From positions 537,325 to 601,324 of the forward strand of contig NZ_WFLM01000001.1 of NCBI RefSeq assembly GCF_009208775.1: a stretch of DNA of 64,000 nt, read 5' to 3'. The stretch comes from Silvanigrella paludirubra (lineage in GTDB: Bacteria > Bdellovibrionota_B > Oligoflexia > Silvanigrellales > Silvanigrellaceae). The position numbers were made by a program, and so were the translations under genes. This document shows, one piece after another, positions 34,918-44,511 of the stretch. The notes beneath the pieces were generated by a model. The model was not told where the DNA came from and did no database searches. It worked only from the letters and a program-made list of their open reading frames with translations. Positions within the stretch are counted from its first letter, which is position 1. The number at the start of each line of letters is the position of its first letter.

Positions 34918-37299
34918 ATGAATCCTATTTCTAATATAATAAAAGACTCTTTAAATGTTGTCAGCCCATCCTGGCCCTTACATTCATTTGTTGGTGTTAA
35001 CCCATTTTGGAATTTAAAAGAAAAACCATTTTATCTAACATTATCTGAATTGAGTTGTATAAATGGAGAAAATTTATTTTTACCAATTAATTATTTCTTA
35101 GATAAATATAATAATGGAGTTATAACATATCATGATATTAAAAAATCTATTGAATTATTAAATCATTTTAATATTAAATATAATCAAGATATTCAGTCCT
35201 TTTTAAGAGAAAGTTTAGAAGAGCAAGAACACTTATTAAGTTTTAACACTTATAGTGAATTTTTGGGAAATTTAGAAAATATTAACGTAAAAGAAATTAT
35301 TGTTGATGAAATTACAAAATATTGTTCTTCTTATTTTGACCTTGGTCAAGCTGCTTTTAGTCTTAAAAATACCAAAAAAAGACTTTATTCTGAGTGGAAA
35401 GAACTTATTATTTACGATAAAACAATTTCTTATTTAGGATATAAAAATAATTTTTTAATTGAAGAAAATATTCCTGATAATCCCGAAGAAATGATAAATA
35501 AATGTCTTATTATTTTGAATATTAATAATGAAAATAATTTTAAAAATTATTTAATGAAAGTTTGTAAACACATTATGGGATGGTGTTCACATATAAAATA
35601 CCAAATATGGCAAAATGATCTTGAATTAAATAAGAACTATAAAGGAACAAAATTAGAAGATATCATTGCAATTTTTATGGCATATGAATGTGTCATTAAA
35701 AATTCAAAAAAGCATTGGGATGAAGCTTGGGCTAAATTTTTAACACACCAAGAAAGTCTATTTTCTAAAAACGAAGTAGATCATATTTTTAAATTGCTTT
35801 GTATATGGCAAAGAGCTTTTGAACTATCTTATCAAAGAAAATTGTCTCATAACTTAACAAAAAATGGATTTAACTCTTCTGATATAATTAAAAAAGATAT
35901 TCAAATGATCTTTTGTATTGATGTTCGTTCTGAAATTATTCGAAGAAAAATAGAAGAAACAATACCTGAAGTCTCAACTCATGGATTTGCCGGTTTTTTT
36001 GGAGTATCACTTGAATGTAATCAGGTTATTAATGAAATTTCTACTTATCGCTGTCCTGTTTTAATGCAACCTAAAATAGCCGTAAATGAAATTCTTGAAG
36101 AAAATTTTGAAAAAAAAGCTTTAGGAATAACATCATTAAATAAGTTTACAACTGGTTTAAAACAAGGTCTTGCTTCTTCATTTGCTTATGTTGAATTATT
36201 TGGAATTCTATCTGGTTTTAAAATTTTATCAAAATCAATCTCAAATAATAATAAATCAAATATTTTATTCAATAAAAAATATTTTAAAAATTCAAAATTA
36301 AATCAAAATTTAAACCTTGAAAAAAAAGTTGAAATTGCTGAATTTGTTCTTACTCATTTTGGAATTGCTGAATTTAGCAAAATCGTTATTATTTGCGGAC
36401 ACGGTAGTTTAACTACAAATAATGCTTTTGCTTCATCTTTAAATTGCGGTGCTTGTGGTGGCTATTCTGGAGATTTAAATGCTAGGGTTATTTGTGAAAC
36501 TTTGAATGATAAAGAAGTGCGAATAAAAATAATTGAAAAAAATAAATTTAAATTATTAAAAGAAACATTATTTTTACCCGCTTTACATGAGACAGTAAGT
36601 GATGAAATTCGTATTTTAGAAGAAGATATTAGTTTAATTGAAAATCCAGCACTTTTAAATTTGAAAAATAAACTTTCAAAAATAGCAGAATCTTCACAAA
36701 AAGAACGATCTCATTATTTTAATAATTATTCTATATCTGCATCTTTACGTTCAACAAATTGGTCGGAAGTGCGGCCCGAATGGGCTCTTGTAAATAATGC
36801 ATGTTTTATAATTGCACCAAGGGAACGCACTAAAAATTTAAATTTAGAAGGCCGTTCTTTTTTACATGACTATCATTTTGATCAAGATGAAGGAATGAAA
36901 ACACTAGAACTTATCATGACTGCACCTATGATAGTAACAAATTGGATTAACATGCAATATTATGCATCTGCTGTGGAAAGAAATACTTTTGGATCTGGCG
37001 ACAAAACAATTCATAATATTGTTGGTTTATTTGGAGTTTTGGAAGGAAATGGAGGAGATCTTAAAATAGGTTTGCCCTTTCAATCTGTTCATGACGGAAA
37101 AAATTTAGTTCATGAACCATTGCGATTAAGTGTTTTTATAGAAGCGCCTTATATTGAAATAGAGAAAATAATTGATAAGCATAAGGTTTTAAGCGATTTA
37201 ATTGATAATCAATGGTTACATATTTTTGTTATTGAAAAAGAAACTAAAAATATCTTATATAGAATTTCAAAAAATAAATTTGAAAATATTTTTAATTAA
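34918..37299 (+). CDS. dabA: DabA, carbonic-anhydrase-like subunit of the DAB pump (DUF2309/UPF0753)
   Basis: Large cytoplasmic zinc protein of 793 residues that hydrates CO2 in a vectorial way. The zinc site known from characterised DabA is present: Cys and Asp in MIFCIDVRSEIIRR, His in IICGHGSLTTNNAFASSL and Cys in the following NCGACGGYSGDLNAR. The N-terminus has the usual SPSWPLHSFVGVNPFW. I start at the ATG at 34918 with GAGG nine bases before; an ATG at 34903 overlaps the dabB stop but has no site. The pair dabB-dabA is co-transcribed. The gene ends three bases from the convergent leucine-rich-repeat gene. Likely role: bicarbonate supply at low CO2. Confidence 0.92.
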   Translation: MNPISNIIKDSLNVVSPSWPLHSFVGVNPFWNLKEKPFYLTLSELSCINGENLFLPINYFLDKYNNGVITYHDIKKSIELLNHFNIKYNQDIQSFLRESLEEQEHLLSFNTYSEFLGNLENINVKEIIVDEITKYCSSYFDLGQAAFSLKNTKKRLYSEWKELIIYDKTISYLGYKNNFLIEENIPDNPEEMINKCLIILNINNENNFKNYLMKVCKHIMGWCSHIKYQIWQNDLELNKNYKGTKLEDIIAIFMAYECVIKNSKKHWDEAWAKFLTHQESLFSKNEVDHIFKLLCIWQRAFELSYQRKLSHNLTKNGFNSSDIIKKDIQMIFCIDVRSEIIRRKIEETIPEVSTHGFAGFFGVSLECNQVINEISTYRCPVLMQPKIAVNEILEENFEKKALGITSLNKFTTGLKQGLASSFAYVELFGILSGFKILSKSISNNNKSNILFNKKYFKNSKLNQNLNLEKKVEIAEFVLTHFGIAEFSKIVIICGHGSLTTNNAFASSLNCGACGGYSGDLNARVICETLNDKEVRIKIIEKNKFKLLKETLFLPALHETVSDEIRILEEDISLIENPALLNLKNKLSKIAESSQKERSHYFNNYSISASLRSTNWSEVRPEWALVNNACFIIAPRERTKNLNLEGRSFLHDYHFDQDEGMKTLELIMTAPMIVTNWINMQYYASAVERNTFGSGDKTIHNIVGLFGVLEGNGGDLKIGLPFQSVHDGKNLVHEPLRLSVFIEAPYIEIEKIIDKHKVLSDLIDNQWLHIFVIEKETKNILYRISKNKFENIFN

Positions 37300-37302
37300 A
37301 AG

Positions 37303-38166
37303 CTAAGTTAAAACAATACAACCTTTATTTTCTAAATGCTTTAACCAGCTTGGAAAATTTAAATTTTTATTCCAACGCAAATCCAATTTTTCTAAATCTG
37401 GTAATTCACAAATAGACTCGGGAAGTTCATTGAACAAATTATTTCTTAAATCTAAATACATTAAATCTGATAATTTTCCAATTTCTTTTGGTATAAAATC
37501 TATTTTATTATTGCGAAAACTTAAAATTTTTAACTTTTTTAAATTTGATATTTCTTTTGGAATATTTTGAATTTTATTGTCTGTAAAATCTAAAATTCTT
37601 AAATTAAATAAGTTTCCAATTTCTTTTGGCAAGAATTCTAATTTGTTTTTCATGAAATAAAGCTCTCTTATTAATTTTAAATTTAAAATACTTTCGGGTA
37701 TTTTAGAAATTAAATTATTATAGGCTCTAAATTCTATAAGTTGAGACATGTTTCCAATTTCGATAGGTAATTCACTTATTTTATTATCTGTTATGTTTAA
37801 ATACTTTAGTTTTTTAAAGCTACATAATTCTTCTGGAAAAACTGAAAATAAATTGTTACTCATATACAAATAGGAACTCAAATTAACTAATTCACATATT
37901 TCTTTTGGAAATCTTGATATTTTATTATGGCTTAAATCAAGCATATCTAAATTTTTTAAATTTTTAATTTCTTTTGGAATACAAGTAAGCTTATTTGATG
38001 CGATATTTAAGCTTTTTAAGTTTATTAGATTAAGAATATTTTCAGGAAAATCGGATATTTCATTATTAAAAAAACTTAAATGCTCTATGCTTAAAGTAAG
38101 ATTAATATCTTTAGGAAAAATTTTTAAATTTAATGAATCTAAATTGAGAGTGTTATTATTTTTCAA
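37303..38166 (-). CDS. Leucine-rich-repeat protein
   Basis: 287 residues made almost wholly of leucine-rich repeats of about 23 residues, the pattern being LxxLxxLNLxxNxIxxIPKEIxNLxx; about eleven repeats can be counted from residue 27 to the end (for example LNIASNKLTCIPKEIKNLKN). Without a signal peptide it is cytoplasmic or secreted by a non-Sec route. The repeats are of the small bacterial type also seen in Leptospira and in effector proteins. A TTG start at 38166 is supported by AAGGAA upstream. It ends three bases from dabA, convergent. Function: probably protein binding; partner unknown. Confidence 0.8.
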   Translation of the reverse strand: MKNNNTLNLDSLNLKIFPKDINLTLSIEHLSFFNNEISDFPENILNLINLKSLNIASNKLTCIPKEIKNLKNLDMLDLSHNKISRFPKEICELVNLSSYLYMSNNLFSVFPEELCSFKKLKYLNITDNKISELPIEIGNMSQLIEFRAYNNLISKIPESILNLKLIRELYFMKNKLEFLPKEIGNLFNLRILDFTDNKIQNIPKEISNLKKLKILSFRNNKIDFIPKEIGKLSDLMYLDLRNNLFNELPESICELPDLEKLDLRWNKNLNFPSWLKHLENKGCIVLT

Positions 38167-38400
38167 ATAATATTCCTTTTTTTTAATATTAAATATTATA
38201 CATTTTCAAATAGCCACCTTCAAAAAAGATGGTTTTTCATTAAAGATATAGCAAATAATAAAATGAATAAAAAGGGCGTAAAGCTCTATCAAGTCCTTAA
38301 CAATATGATTTTATACATTTTTTTTGTCTTTATTTTTTTTTGAAGCAACCGACAATTATAAGGATTGAATATGGTTTAAACTTTTTAATGGAATTATTTG

Positions 38401-39894
38401 ATGAATAATAAAAGTCTTTCTTTTAAATTAAATTTGTCCATGATTATATTATTTTTACTCATTTTATTTATTTCAATTTACTCTATTTTAATGATTAATA
38501 AAACTCAGGTATATTCTGCAGAAACAGAAAATAATTGGCTACCAAGCATAGTTTCTTCTCAAAAAATGTTAAAAGTTTTTTCTTCCATTAGTAGAAGACC
38601 TCTTCGAATACTTTTAGATGAAACTGATAAAGATAGAGATGATGGAATAAAAATTTTAAATAAAGCAATTGAAGATTTTATGAAAGAGAGAGAAATTTAT
38701 GAAAAATTTATCTCTGATCCAGATGAAAAAGCAGCTTATGAAACACTTAGTACTTCTTGGAAAGAATTTTCAGCTATTTTAAATAAAACGGTGGAACTTT
38801 CCAAAAAAGGATTAAAAACAGAAGGTTATAAGTTATTTAATATTGAAGGCAGACCATTTCAACTTGCGATTGAAAACTCTTTAAATAAAATTACAGAAAT
38901 TAATAATAAAGGAGCGATTGAGTCTACTAAAAAAGGAAAAAATTTAACCTTTATGACTTCTATAACAGTCGCTATAACAATATTTTTATCCTTTATTATT
39001 TTAATAATTGTTATGATTATAATAAGAAAGACTACTTATTCAATAGAACTTTCAATTAAAGAGTTAAAGGATCAAAGTAGTAAAATGAAAACAATAGGTG
39101 GTACTTTAAAATCAAGCTCAAAAGTGCTTTCAGAATCTGTTATTGAGCAAGCTTCCTCAGTTCATGAAACAAGTGCTGCAATTAATGAAATTACAAGTAT
39201 GATAAATAGAACAACAGAAAATTCGAAAGAATCAAGTGAAATTGCAAAAAACTCTTCTCAAAAAGCGGAAGAGGGACAAAAAATAATGAATGATCTTGTT
39301 AAATCCATGGAAACCATTCATGAATCAAACAAACAATTACAAAATATCTCTGGTATTATTGGACAAATTCAATCTAAAACAACGGTAATCAATGATATAG
39401 TTTCAAAGACTGAGCTTTTGTCACTAAATGCGTCCATTGAATCTGCTAGGGCAGGAGAATATGGGAAAGGATTTGCCGTAGTTGCTGAAGAAGTTGGTAA
39501 TTTAGCTAAAATTAGTGGAAAATCTGCACAAGAAATACAAGATCTTATTACAACTAGCCAAGAACAAGTAAATAAAATATTGGGAATTACTAAAGATCGA
39601 ATTGATGATGGAAAAAAAGTCACAGAATTAGCTCAAGAAACGTTTCAAAAAATAGCTGATGACATACTATCACTTGCTCGTGTTATGCAGCAAATAGCAG
39701 AAGCTACTCATGAACAAGAAGTTGGAATTCGTCAAATATCATCTGCTATGAGCCAAATTGACAAAGTAACACAAAAAAGTCAAGAGACCTCTGTTTTAAC
39801 TTCTGAGTCCTCTGAAGGAGTATCTAAACAAAGTGAAAATCTTGAAATAACTTCAATGAAAATTGAAGAACTTATTAAAGGTAAGGTTTCATAA
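38401..39894 (+). CDS. Methyl-accepting chemotaxis protein
   Basis: Transmembrane chemoreceptor of 497 residues. Helix TM1 is at about 12-31, a periplasmic four-helix sensor of about 150 residues follows, then TM2 at about 186-208. The cytoplasmic signalling hairpin is in ELLSLNASIESARAGEYGKG with FAVVAEEVGNLA, the CheA/CheW contact region. A HAMP domain is not obvious between TM2 and the signalling part. Start is the ATG at 38401; a TTG just before it is less likely. It is followed 38 bases later by a solute-binding protein, which might feed it ligand. The presence implies motility; no flagellar or che genes are in the window. Confidence 0.9.
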   Translation: MNNKSLSFKLNLSMIILFLLILFISIYSILMINKTQVYSAETENNWLPSIVSSQKMLKVFSSISRRPLRILLDETDKDRDDGIKILNKAIEDFMKEREIYEKFISDPDEKAAYETLSTSWKEFSAILNKTVELSKKGLKTEGYKLFNIEGRPFQLAIENSLNKITEINNKGAIESTKKGKNLTFMTSITVAITIFLSFIILIIVMIIIRKTTYSIELSIKELKDQSSKMKTIGGTLKSSSKVLSESVIEQASSVHETSAAINEITSMINRTTENSKESSEIAKNSSQKAEEGQKIMNDLVKSMETIHESNKQLQNISGIIGQIQSKTTVINDIVSKTELLSLNASIESARAGEYGKGFAVVAEEVGNLAKISGKSAQEIQDLITTSQEQVNKILGITKDRIDDGKKVTELAQETFQKIADDILSLARVMQQIAEATHEQEVGIRQISSAMSQIDKVTQKSQETSVLTSESSEGVSKQSENLEITSMKIEELIKGKVS

Positions 39895-39932
39895 AATATC
39901 TTTTGCGTTTATTTTTATTAAAGGGTTAGAAA

Positions 39933-40718
39933 ATGAATAAAATATTTTTGTCGAAACTTATGTTATTCTTATTTGTAATTATGCCTTATCCAGCTTTTTC
40001 TCTACTAAATATTACAGCTTGTTGGGATGCAGCAAATAGACCACCTTTTACTTTTGCAGAAGCTCAAGAGCCAAATATTAGTAGAGGATTTGTAATTGAT
40101 TTACTCCAAGAAATTGCAAAGATAAAAAATTTTGATACAATTGTAGAAGGATTACCTTGGAAAAGATGTTTAGAATTAACTAAAAATGGAAACTATCAAA
40201 TTGTTTTAGGAGCGACTGAAAACAAAGAAAGAAGAAACGATTATTTTTTCTCTGATTTAATTTTTACTACAAAAACTGTTTTATATTACAAGATAAGTAA
40301 ATTTCCTCAGAAACCAATTATTACAAATATAAAAGATTATGATTTGTTTACATTTTGTGCTCGATTCGGAAGAAATTATAAAGATTTAAATTTTGAGAAA
40401 AACATAAAAATATATGCAAAAAATGAGAATCAATTGATCAATTTATTAAATGCAAATCGTTGTGATTTTATAATTGGAGAAAAAGAAACATTTTCAAGTT
40501 TAAAAAATATTGGAATATTAAATTTTTCTGGGCTAGCAGAATTTGAAATTAAAGGAATAAAACCAAAAAAATACTTTTTTTTAATCTCCAAAAATAAGGA
40601 TAAAAACCTCATTTCTGGAGATGATCTTCTCAAAAAAATTAATGAGGGACTTAAAGAATTAAAAGAAAATCATATTTTTTTCTCACTACAGAAAAAATGG
40701 GGTATTCAAAATAATTAG
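39933..40718 (+). CDS. Periplasmic solute-binding protein, family 3
   Basis: 261-residue protein with a signal peptide ending near PAFSLLNI and the type-3 solute-binding pattern: FVIDLLQEIAKIKNFD, a central LGATENKERRNDYFFSDL (the usual 'R-x-x-x-Y-F-S-x-P/L' stretch), and the lobe-2 motif near the end. Such proteins bind amino acids or organic ligands. No ABC permease or ATPase is nearby, so it either serves a distant transporter or acts with the chemoreceptor 38 bases upstream. A related but distinct protein lies at 44512-45297. Confidence 0.75.
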   Translation: MNKIFLSKLMLFLFVIMPYPAFSLLNITACWDAANRPPFTFAEAQEPNISRGFVIDLLQEIAKIKNFDTIVEGLPWKRCLELTKNGNYQIVLGATENKERRNDYFFSDLIFTTKTVLYYKISKFPQKPIITNIKDYDLFTFCARFGRNYKDLNFEKNIKIYAKNENQLINLLNANRCDFIIGEKETFSSLKNIGILNFSGLAEFEIKGIKPKKYFFLISKNKDKNLISGDDLLKKINEGLKELKENHIFFSLQKKWGIQNN

Positions 40719-40751
40719 TTCATATTAAATTTATATATCTGATATGAGCTT

Positions 40752-41306
40752 TTAAATTTCACTAAACCCTTTTAATATAGAAGTAATTCGCACGGCATCA
40801 TGAATTTTATTTCTAGATACTCCCATGTGTGTAGCATGATTTTCATGAGCAATCACACATTTTTCACAGCCATTTATAATACTTATAGATATAAATATAA
40901 TTTCAAATGTACCTGGATTCATAAGTGGTTTAGATAAAATTCCCATTTTTAAACCAACACTTCCATATTCATAAGAAGCATTTTTATCATTTACTTCTAT
41001 ATAATGGCGAAATTTATGGTATGAATTTAGCATTCCGTTAATTCCAGGAATTTGTTTTGCTTCTTCAATAATATTGTTATCAATATTTAACTGGTCAGCA
41101 AATTCTAAAGCAAATTGATTTAATGTATTATTGCGAAATACTTTACTTAAAGAAATCATTAACAAAGCAATTTCTTCATCCGTTAAATTTTCAGACAATA
41201 CATATTTTTCTAAATTCGTTTTTAAGTCTTTTATGATTAATCCATTTCTATTCATTGCCAATTCATTTATAAGTTTTTCAACAAATATTTCTCTACTCAT
41301 AATCAT
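40752..41306 (-). CDS. AhpD-like carboxymuconolactone decarboxylase-domain protein
   Basis: 184-residue helical protein of the AhpD/CMD family, which includes alkyl-hydroperoxide reducing enzymes. The CxxC active site with a following His is in GCEKCVIAHENHATHMGVS, and the surrounding IIFISISIINGCEKC matches the family. The lower-similarity first half may be a second, degenerate CMD unit. The ATG at 41306 and an in-frame ATG at 41300 are both possible; neither has a strong ribosome site. The gene lies downstream of an SDR on the same strand, 43 bases apart. Role: probably peroxide or redox stress. Confidence 0.75.
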   Translation of the reverse strand: MIMSREIFVEKLINELAMNRNGLIIKDLKTNLEKYVLSENLTDEEIALLMISLSKVFRNNTLNQFALEFADQLNIDNNIIEEAKQIPGINGMLNSYHKFRHYIEVNDKNASYEYGSVGLKMGILSKPLMNPGTFEIIFISISIINGCEKCVIAHENHATHMGVSRNKIHDAVRITSILKGFSEI

Positions 41307-41349
41307 TCTCGCTTTCTGTTTTGTTTATTTATACAGTAATTTATTTATA

Positions 41350-42126
41350 TTAATATTTATTTCTACCAGCCATTACTCCACCATCTACATCCCAAATAGC
41401 ACCCGTTACCCATGAAGCTTTTTCTGAGAGTAAAAAGGAAATCACTTCTGCTATTTCTGATGGTGTACCCACTCTTCCTATTGGATGAAAAGAATTAAAA
41501 CCTTGAAGTGCACTATGAACCTGATCTTTAGGAATAAAGCTTTCATAAATTGGAGTTTGTACAACGGCAGGAGAAACTGCATTGACTCTAATTTTGAATT
41601 TAGCAAGTTCCATTGCAAGATGCTGAGTTAAAGAGTGTAAACCTGCTTTTGCCATTGAATAAGCAGATGAAGGAGTTGCTTCTACTGCTTGTTTTCCCCA
41701 CATAGATCCTATGTTCACAAATGAACCTTGTTTATTTAGCTTAATTAAATTTAGGGCAATTTTTTGTGAAATAAAGAAAAAAGATTTATTTATTTCCTGA
41801 TACATATCATAATCTGAAACATTATAATCTATAAATGGTTTTGGTAAAAAAACCCCAGCAGCATTAACAAGTAAATTGATGTCCGCATGCGATTTATCAA
41901 TCCATTCTAAAAATAATGAAACTTCATTTTGTTTCATAAGATTAACTGTATATCCTTCAACTGTTCCTAATGTTTTTAATTCTTGAACAGCAATTTCAGT
42001 TTTTTCTTTTGAAGATCCCGTAATAATTACGTGGCCTCCGTTTTCTAGAACTTTTTTAGCAGTTTCAAAGCCCATGCCACTCGTTCCACCAACGACTAAT
42101 AATTTATTGTTTTTAAAATTCATCAT
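41350..42126 (-). CDS. Short-chain dehydrogenase/reductase
   Basis: 258-residue Rossmann oxidoreductase. Cofactor motif [24 protein letters not shown] motif in [14 protein letters not shown], active Ser in VNIGSMWG and Tyr-x-x-x-Lys in [25 protein letters not shown] and [10 protein letters not shown] complete the classical pattern. I start at 42126 because AAGGAG lies six bases upstream; the frame extends seven codons further without support. Two near-identical palindromic sites lie upstream, suggesting TetR-type repression that responds to an electrophile or aldehyde substrate; that is inference. It is followed by the AhpD-like gene, a pairing that fits stress defence. Confidence 0.85.
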   Translation of the reverse strand: MMNFKNNKLLVVGGTSGMGFETAKKVLENGGHVIITGSSKEKTEIAVQELKTLGTVEGYTVNLMKQNEVSLFLEWIDKSHADINLLVNAAGVFLPKPFIDYNVSDYDMYQEINKSFFFISQKIALNLIKLNKQGSFVNIGSMWGKQAVEATPSSAYSMAKAGLHSLTQHLAMELAKFKIRVNAVSPAVVQTPIYESFIPKDQVHSALQGFNSFHPIGRVGTPSEIAEVISFLLSEKASWVTGAIWDVDGGVMAGRNKY

Positions 42127-42140
42127 AAAGAGCTCCTTAA

Positions 42141-42159
42141 CTACCAACTAATTGGTTTG
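42141..42159. promoter_or_regulatory. Operator-like palindrome, copy 1
   Basis: ctaccaactaattggtttg, core ACCAA-4-TTGGT. It lies 15 bases before the SDR start codon and matches the second copy at 16 of 19 positions. Form and placement suit a TetR-family repressor. Confidence 0.5.
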
Positions 42160-42196
42160 TTTTTATTTGAAAGAAAATCCGGTAAGAAAGATAATT

Positions 42197-42215
42197 CTAC
42201 CGACTAGATGGTTTG
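42197..42215. promoter_or_regulatory. Operator-like palindrome, copy 2
   Basis: ctaccgactagatggtttg, 56 bases upstream of copy 1 (start to start). Sequence and spacing repeat copy 1, so the same protein probably binds both. The TetR gene at 53176 has a different site (TATAGT half-sites), so the regulator here is not in the window. Confidence 0.5.
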
Positions 42216-42372
42216 TAATTGAAGTTCTTCTGCCTGTCAAGAATATTTTTCTGACTTTTTTAAATAAAAAAAATACATAACAATATTAAATTATTATGTA
42301 TTAGTTAAAACAGAACATTCTAAAAGAAAATAAAAATCAACAACATATTGATTTCCATAACCAAATTTAATG

Positions 42373-42897
42373 CTATTGAATTACAGCGTTTCCTTTATTT
42401 TGGGATAATGAGTTTTTGACCTCATGCTTTCCTTCTAGTTCATAATAAATTTTTTGAATATTTTTAAACTTGTTGGAAAAATCAAAATTAACCTTTTTTC
42501 CATGCAAATCGCTCTTACAAATCAAATTAAATTTAACTTCAATTTCTTTATCTTGTTCATCATATTCAAATTTTTTAAATTCGTATTTACAAGCTAAATC
42601 TTTTTCAAAAGATACTATAGTTGAGATATTGTTTTTTAAATAATTATCGACATCATTTCTAATATTTTGATCTTCAGGTTTTTGAGATTTTCCATCATTG
42701 CCATAAGCATTCATGATAGGCATTTTAACTTCTAATTCAGCTTTGTTATTATGTGTACTAGAAATATCAATTTGTACATAAGCTCCATTATTTAACATAT
42801 ACTCTTTTGAAGATGAACTAGAAAAAGCTTGAAAAGAAACAGAAATAAGTGCTGTTGATAAAACACCAATCATAAGTTTTTTTGAATAAAAAGACAT
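42373..42897 (-). CDS. Hypothetical periplasmic protein, last gene of the PadR operon
   Basis: Unrecognised 174-residue protein with a signal peptide (MIGVLSTALISVSFQAFS). The mature part is charged, with two Cys (LACKYEF, NLICKSD) that could form a disulfide, and a basic/acidic mix typical of a small secreted beta protein. I start at 42897 (GAGGAG upstream) rather than 42942. It lies downstream of the HAAS/DUF4097-type membrane protein and PadR regulator on the same strand, 67 bases from the former, and may share their control. Confidence 0.55.
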   Translation of the reverse strand: MSFYSKKLMIGVLSTALISVSFQAFSSSSSKEYMLNNGAYVQIDISSTHNNKAELEVKMPIMNAYGNDGKSQKPEDQNIRNDVDNYLKNNISTIVSFEKDLACKYEFKKFEYDEQDKEIEVKFNLICKSDLHGKKVNFDFSNKFKNIQKIYYELEGKHEVKNSLSQNKGNAVIQ

Positions 42898-42964
42898 AAT
42901 TATATTGCTCCTCGCTTGGCTAATAATGTTCCTTAAAAACAATTCCTAAAGAACAAATTCAAAA

Positions 42965-43873
42965 CTAATTTTTAATTATATTTCCATTTGTGACAGAAGT
43001 TTTTAAATCAATGGCATTTGAGCTATTAGTAGATGAAAATTTATCGATAGAACCATTAACAATTTTATTATTAAAATTGTATTTTAATTTAGTGTCAGGT
43101 TTGATAAATATTTTCCCATTTTCAAGAGTAGATTCTGTTATATATACAGGATTTTCAATGTGTATTGAACCATTTAAACCATTGATCACTAATTTATTTA
43201 CTATAGGAACCTGAATTTTACATTTAGCAAAAGAAATATTTCTCATATTAATTTGAATTTTTTCTTTTTCCGACTCATTAATATCTATTTTGTCATCTGA
43301 ATGAGTATTTTCACAATTCCAAAAAAGTTCATTTTTATCAGTATATGTGACAAAAATATCACCTTGTGCAAAATTCAAATTAATTTCAGAAAATTTATTT
43401 TTATCTACAATAATAGATTTTGAAAGATTTTGATCTGGTTTTGAAAAATAGATTGATGTATCATCATCATTATTTAAATTAAATTTAACTTTTAAAGATC
43501 CATTTAATAATTCAAAATATCCAATATTATTATTCATGACAAATTTTGGACTTAATTTCCAAAGTAAAACAGATGAAAAAATTCCAAAAATTAATAAAGT
43601 ACCTAAAAATCCTATTATGAGCCATTTAAAAATAGGATGAAACGGTGGTTTATTGGGCTTTAAGCCTTTTTCTAGCAAATATCTTGAAGCAACCTGCTCA
43701 GGTTCTCCTAAGGAATTTAAGACTGATTCAATTGATTGTGATGGATCTCGACTCAATGCTTCTAAAATATGACTTTTAATTTCTGTTATAATTTCAGCTT
43801 TTTCACTAACTGATATCGATCCTAAAGCTTTATCCAATCTATGAAGATATTTTTCTAACTTAACATCTGTCAT
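42965..43873 (-). CDS. HAAS-domain (DUF1700-like) membrane protein with DUF4097-like tail
   Basis: 302 residues. The first 75 form the HAAS signalling domain usual next to PadR regulators: YLHRLDKALGSISVSEKAEI, ALSRDPSQSIESVLNSLGEP and EQVASRYLLEKG. One membrane helix follows (FKWLIIGFLGTLLIFGIFSS), and the outer part is beta-strand repeats resembling DUF4097 beta-helix proteins (NKLVINGLNGSIHIENPV). PadR plus HAAS pairs are a common bacterial sensory unit; HAAS proteins are thought to tune the regulator or sense the envelope. It overlaps neither neighbour: PadR ends 10 bases upstream. Confidence 0.8.
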   Translation of the reverse strand: MTDVKLEKYLHRLDKALGSISVSEKAEIITEIKSHILEALSRDPSQSIESVLNSLGEPEQVASRYLLEKGLKPNKPPFHPIFKWLIIGFLGTLLIFGIFSSVLLWKLSPKFVMNNNIGYFELLNGSLKVKFNLNNDDDTSIYFSKPDQNLSKSIIVDKNKFSEINLNFAQGDIFVTYTDKNELFWNCENTHSDDKIDINESEKEKIQINMRNISFAKCKIQVPIVNKLVINGLNGSIHIENPVYITESTLENGKIFIKPDTKLKYNFNNKIVNGSIDKFSSTNSSNAIDLKTSVTNGNIIKN

Positions 43874-43883
43874 AATACACTCC

Positions 43884-44222
43884 TTACTTTTTTAACTCGC
43901 AATATATAGACCACATTTTTTCATATTCGTTTTGCATTAAATTTAAAATTTGCGTCCCCTTATTTGTAAGAGAATAGAATTTTCTAGGATGTCCTGATAA
44001 ACTTTCTGTTTCCCAAACAGAGGACAGCAAAAGATCGGTAGTCATTCTATTTAAAAGGGGATAAAGCGTACCTTCTTTAATAAGTAAATCGTATTTTTTA
44101 AGCTCATCTATAAGCTCAAAACCGTAAACTCTCCCTTTAAATTTGATAATCATTAAAATACTCAATTCTAAATACCCTCTTCGAATTTGAGTCTTCCAAT
44201 TATCCAAATTAAGTTCATCCAT
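43884..44222 (-). CDS. PadR-family transcriptional regulator
   Basis: Winged-helix repressor of 112 residues. The PadR signature is present: QIRRGYLELSILMIIK, VYGFELIDELKKYDLLIKEG, TLYPLLNRM and ESLSGHPRKFYSLTNKG. I use the ATG at 44222 (GGAG six bases upstream); the ATG at 44234 has no site. It leads the operon with the HAAS protein and the periplasmic protein. A dyad (ATCAC-10-GTGAT, 44264-44283) lies in its promoter region and is a plausible autoregulatory site. Confidence 0.9.
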   Translation of the reverse strand: MDELNLDNWKTQIRRGYLELSILMIIKFKGRVYGFELIDELKKYDLLIKEGTLYPLLNRMTTDLLLSSVWETESLSGHPRKFYSLTNKGTQILNLMQNEYEKMWSIYCELKK

Positions 44223-44263
44223 ACTTAGCTCCATATCATTCTATGCACCACATATTACCTAGT

Positions 44264-44283
44264 ATCACTATGTATAATGTGAT
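44264..44283. promoter_or_regulatory. Dyad in the padR promoter region
   Basis: ATCAC-tatgtataat-GTGAT, about 42 bases before the padR start. On the minus strand TTGCAT, 17 bases, TACTAG could be the promoter around it. PadR regulators usually repress their own gene, which makes this the likely operator. Confidence 0.35.
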
Positions 44284-44511
44284 GCAAGAATTATTTTTTA
44301 TAGAAAGCTAAAATTTTAAATATTTGAAATAATTGTATAAAATAATAGAAAGTCATAATATTAGAATAAGTATAAGCTAAGTTAAGTTTTAGAATACAGT
44401 TAAAAAATCATTGAACTATCAAAATATATTTAATTATTTTTAAACTAACAAAAATTATATTAGAATTTAGAGAATGAAGTCACTTTATAGAAACAAGTTA
44501 AAAGAGGAAAA

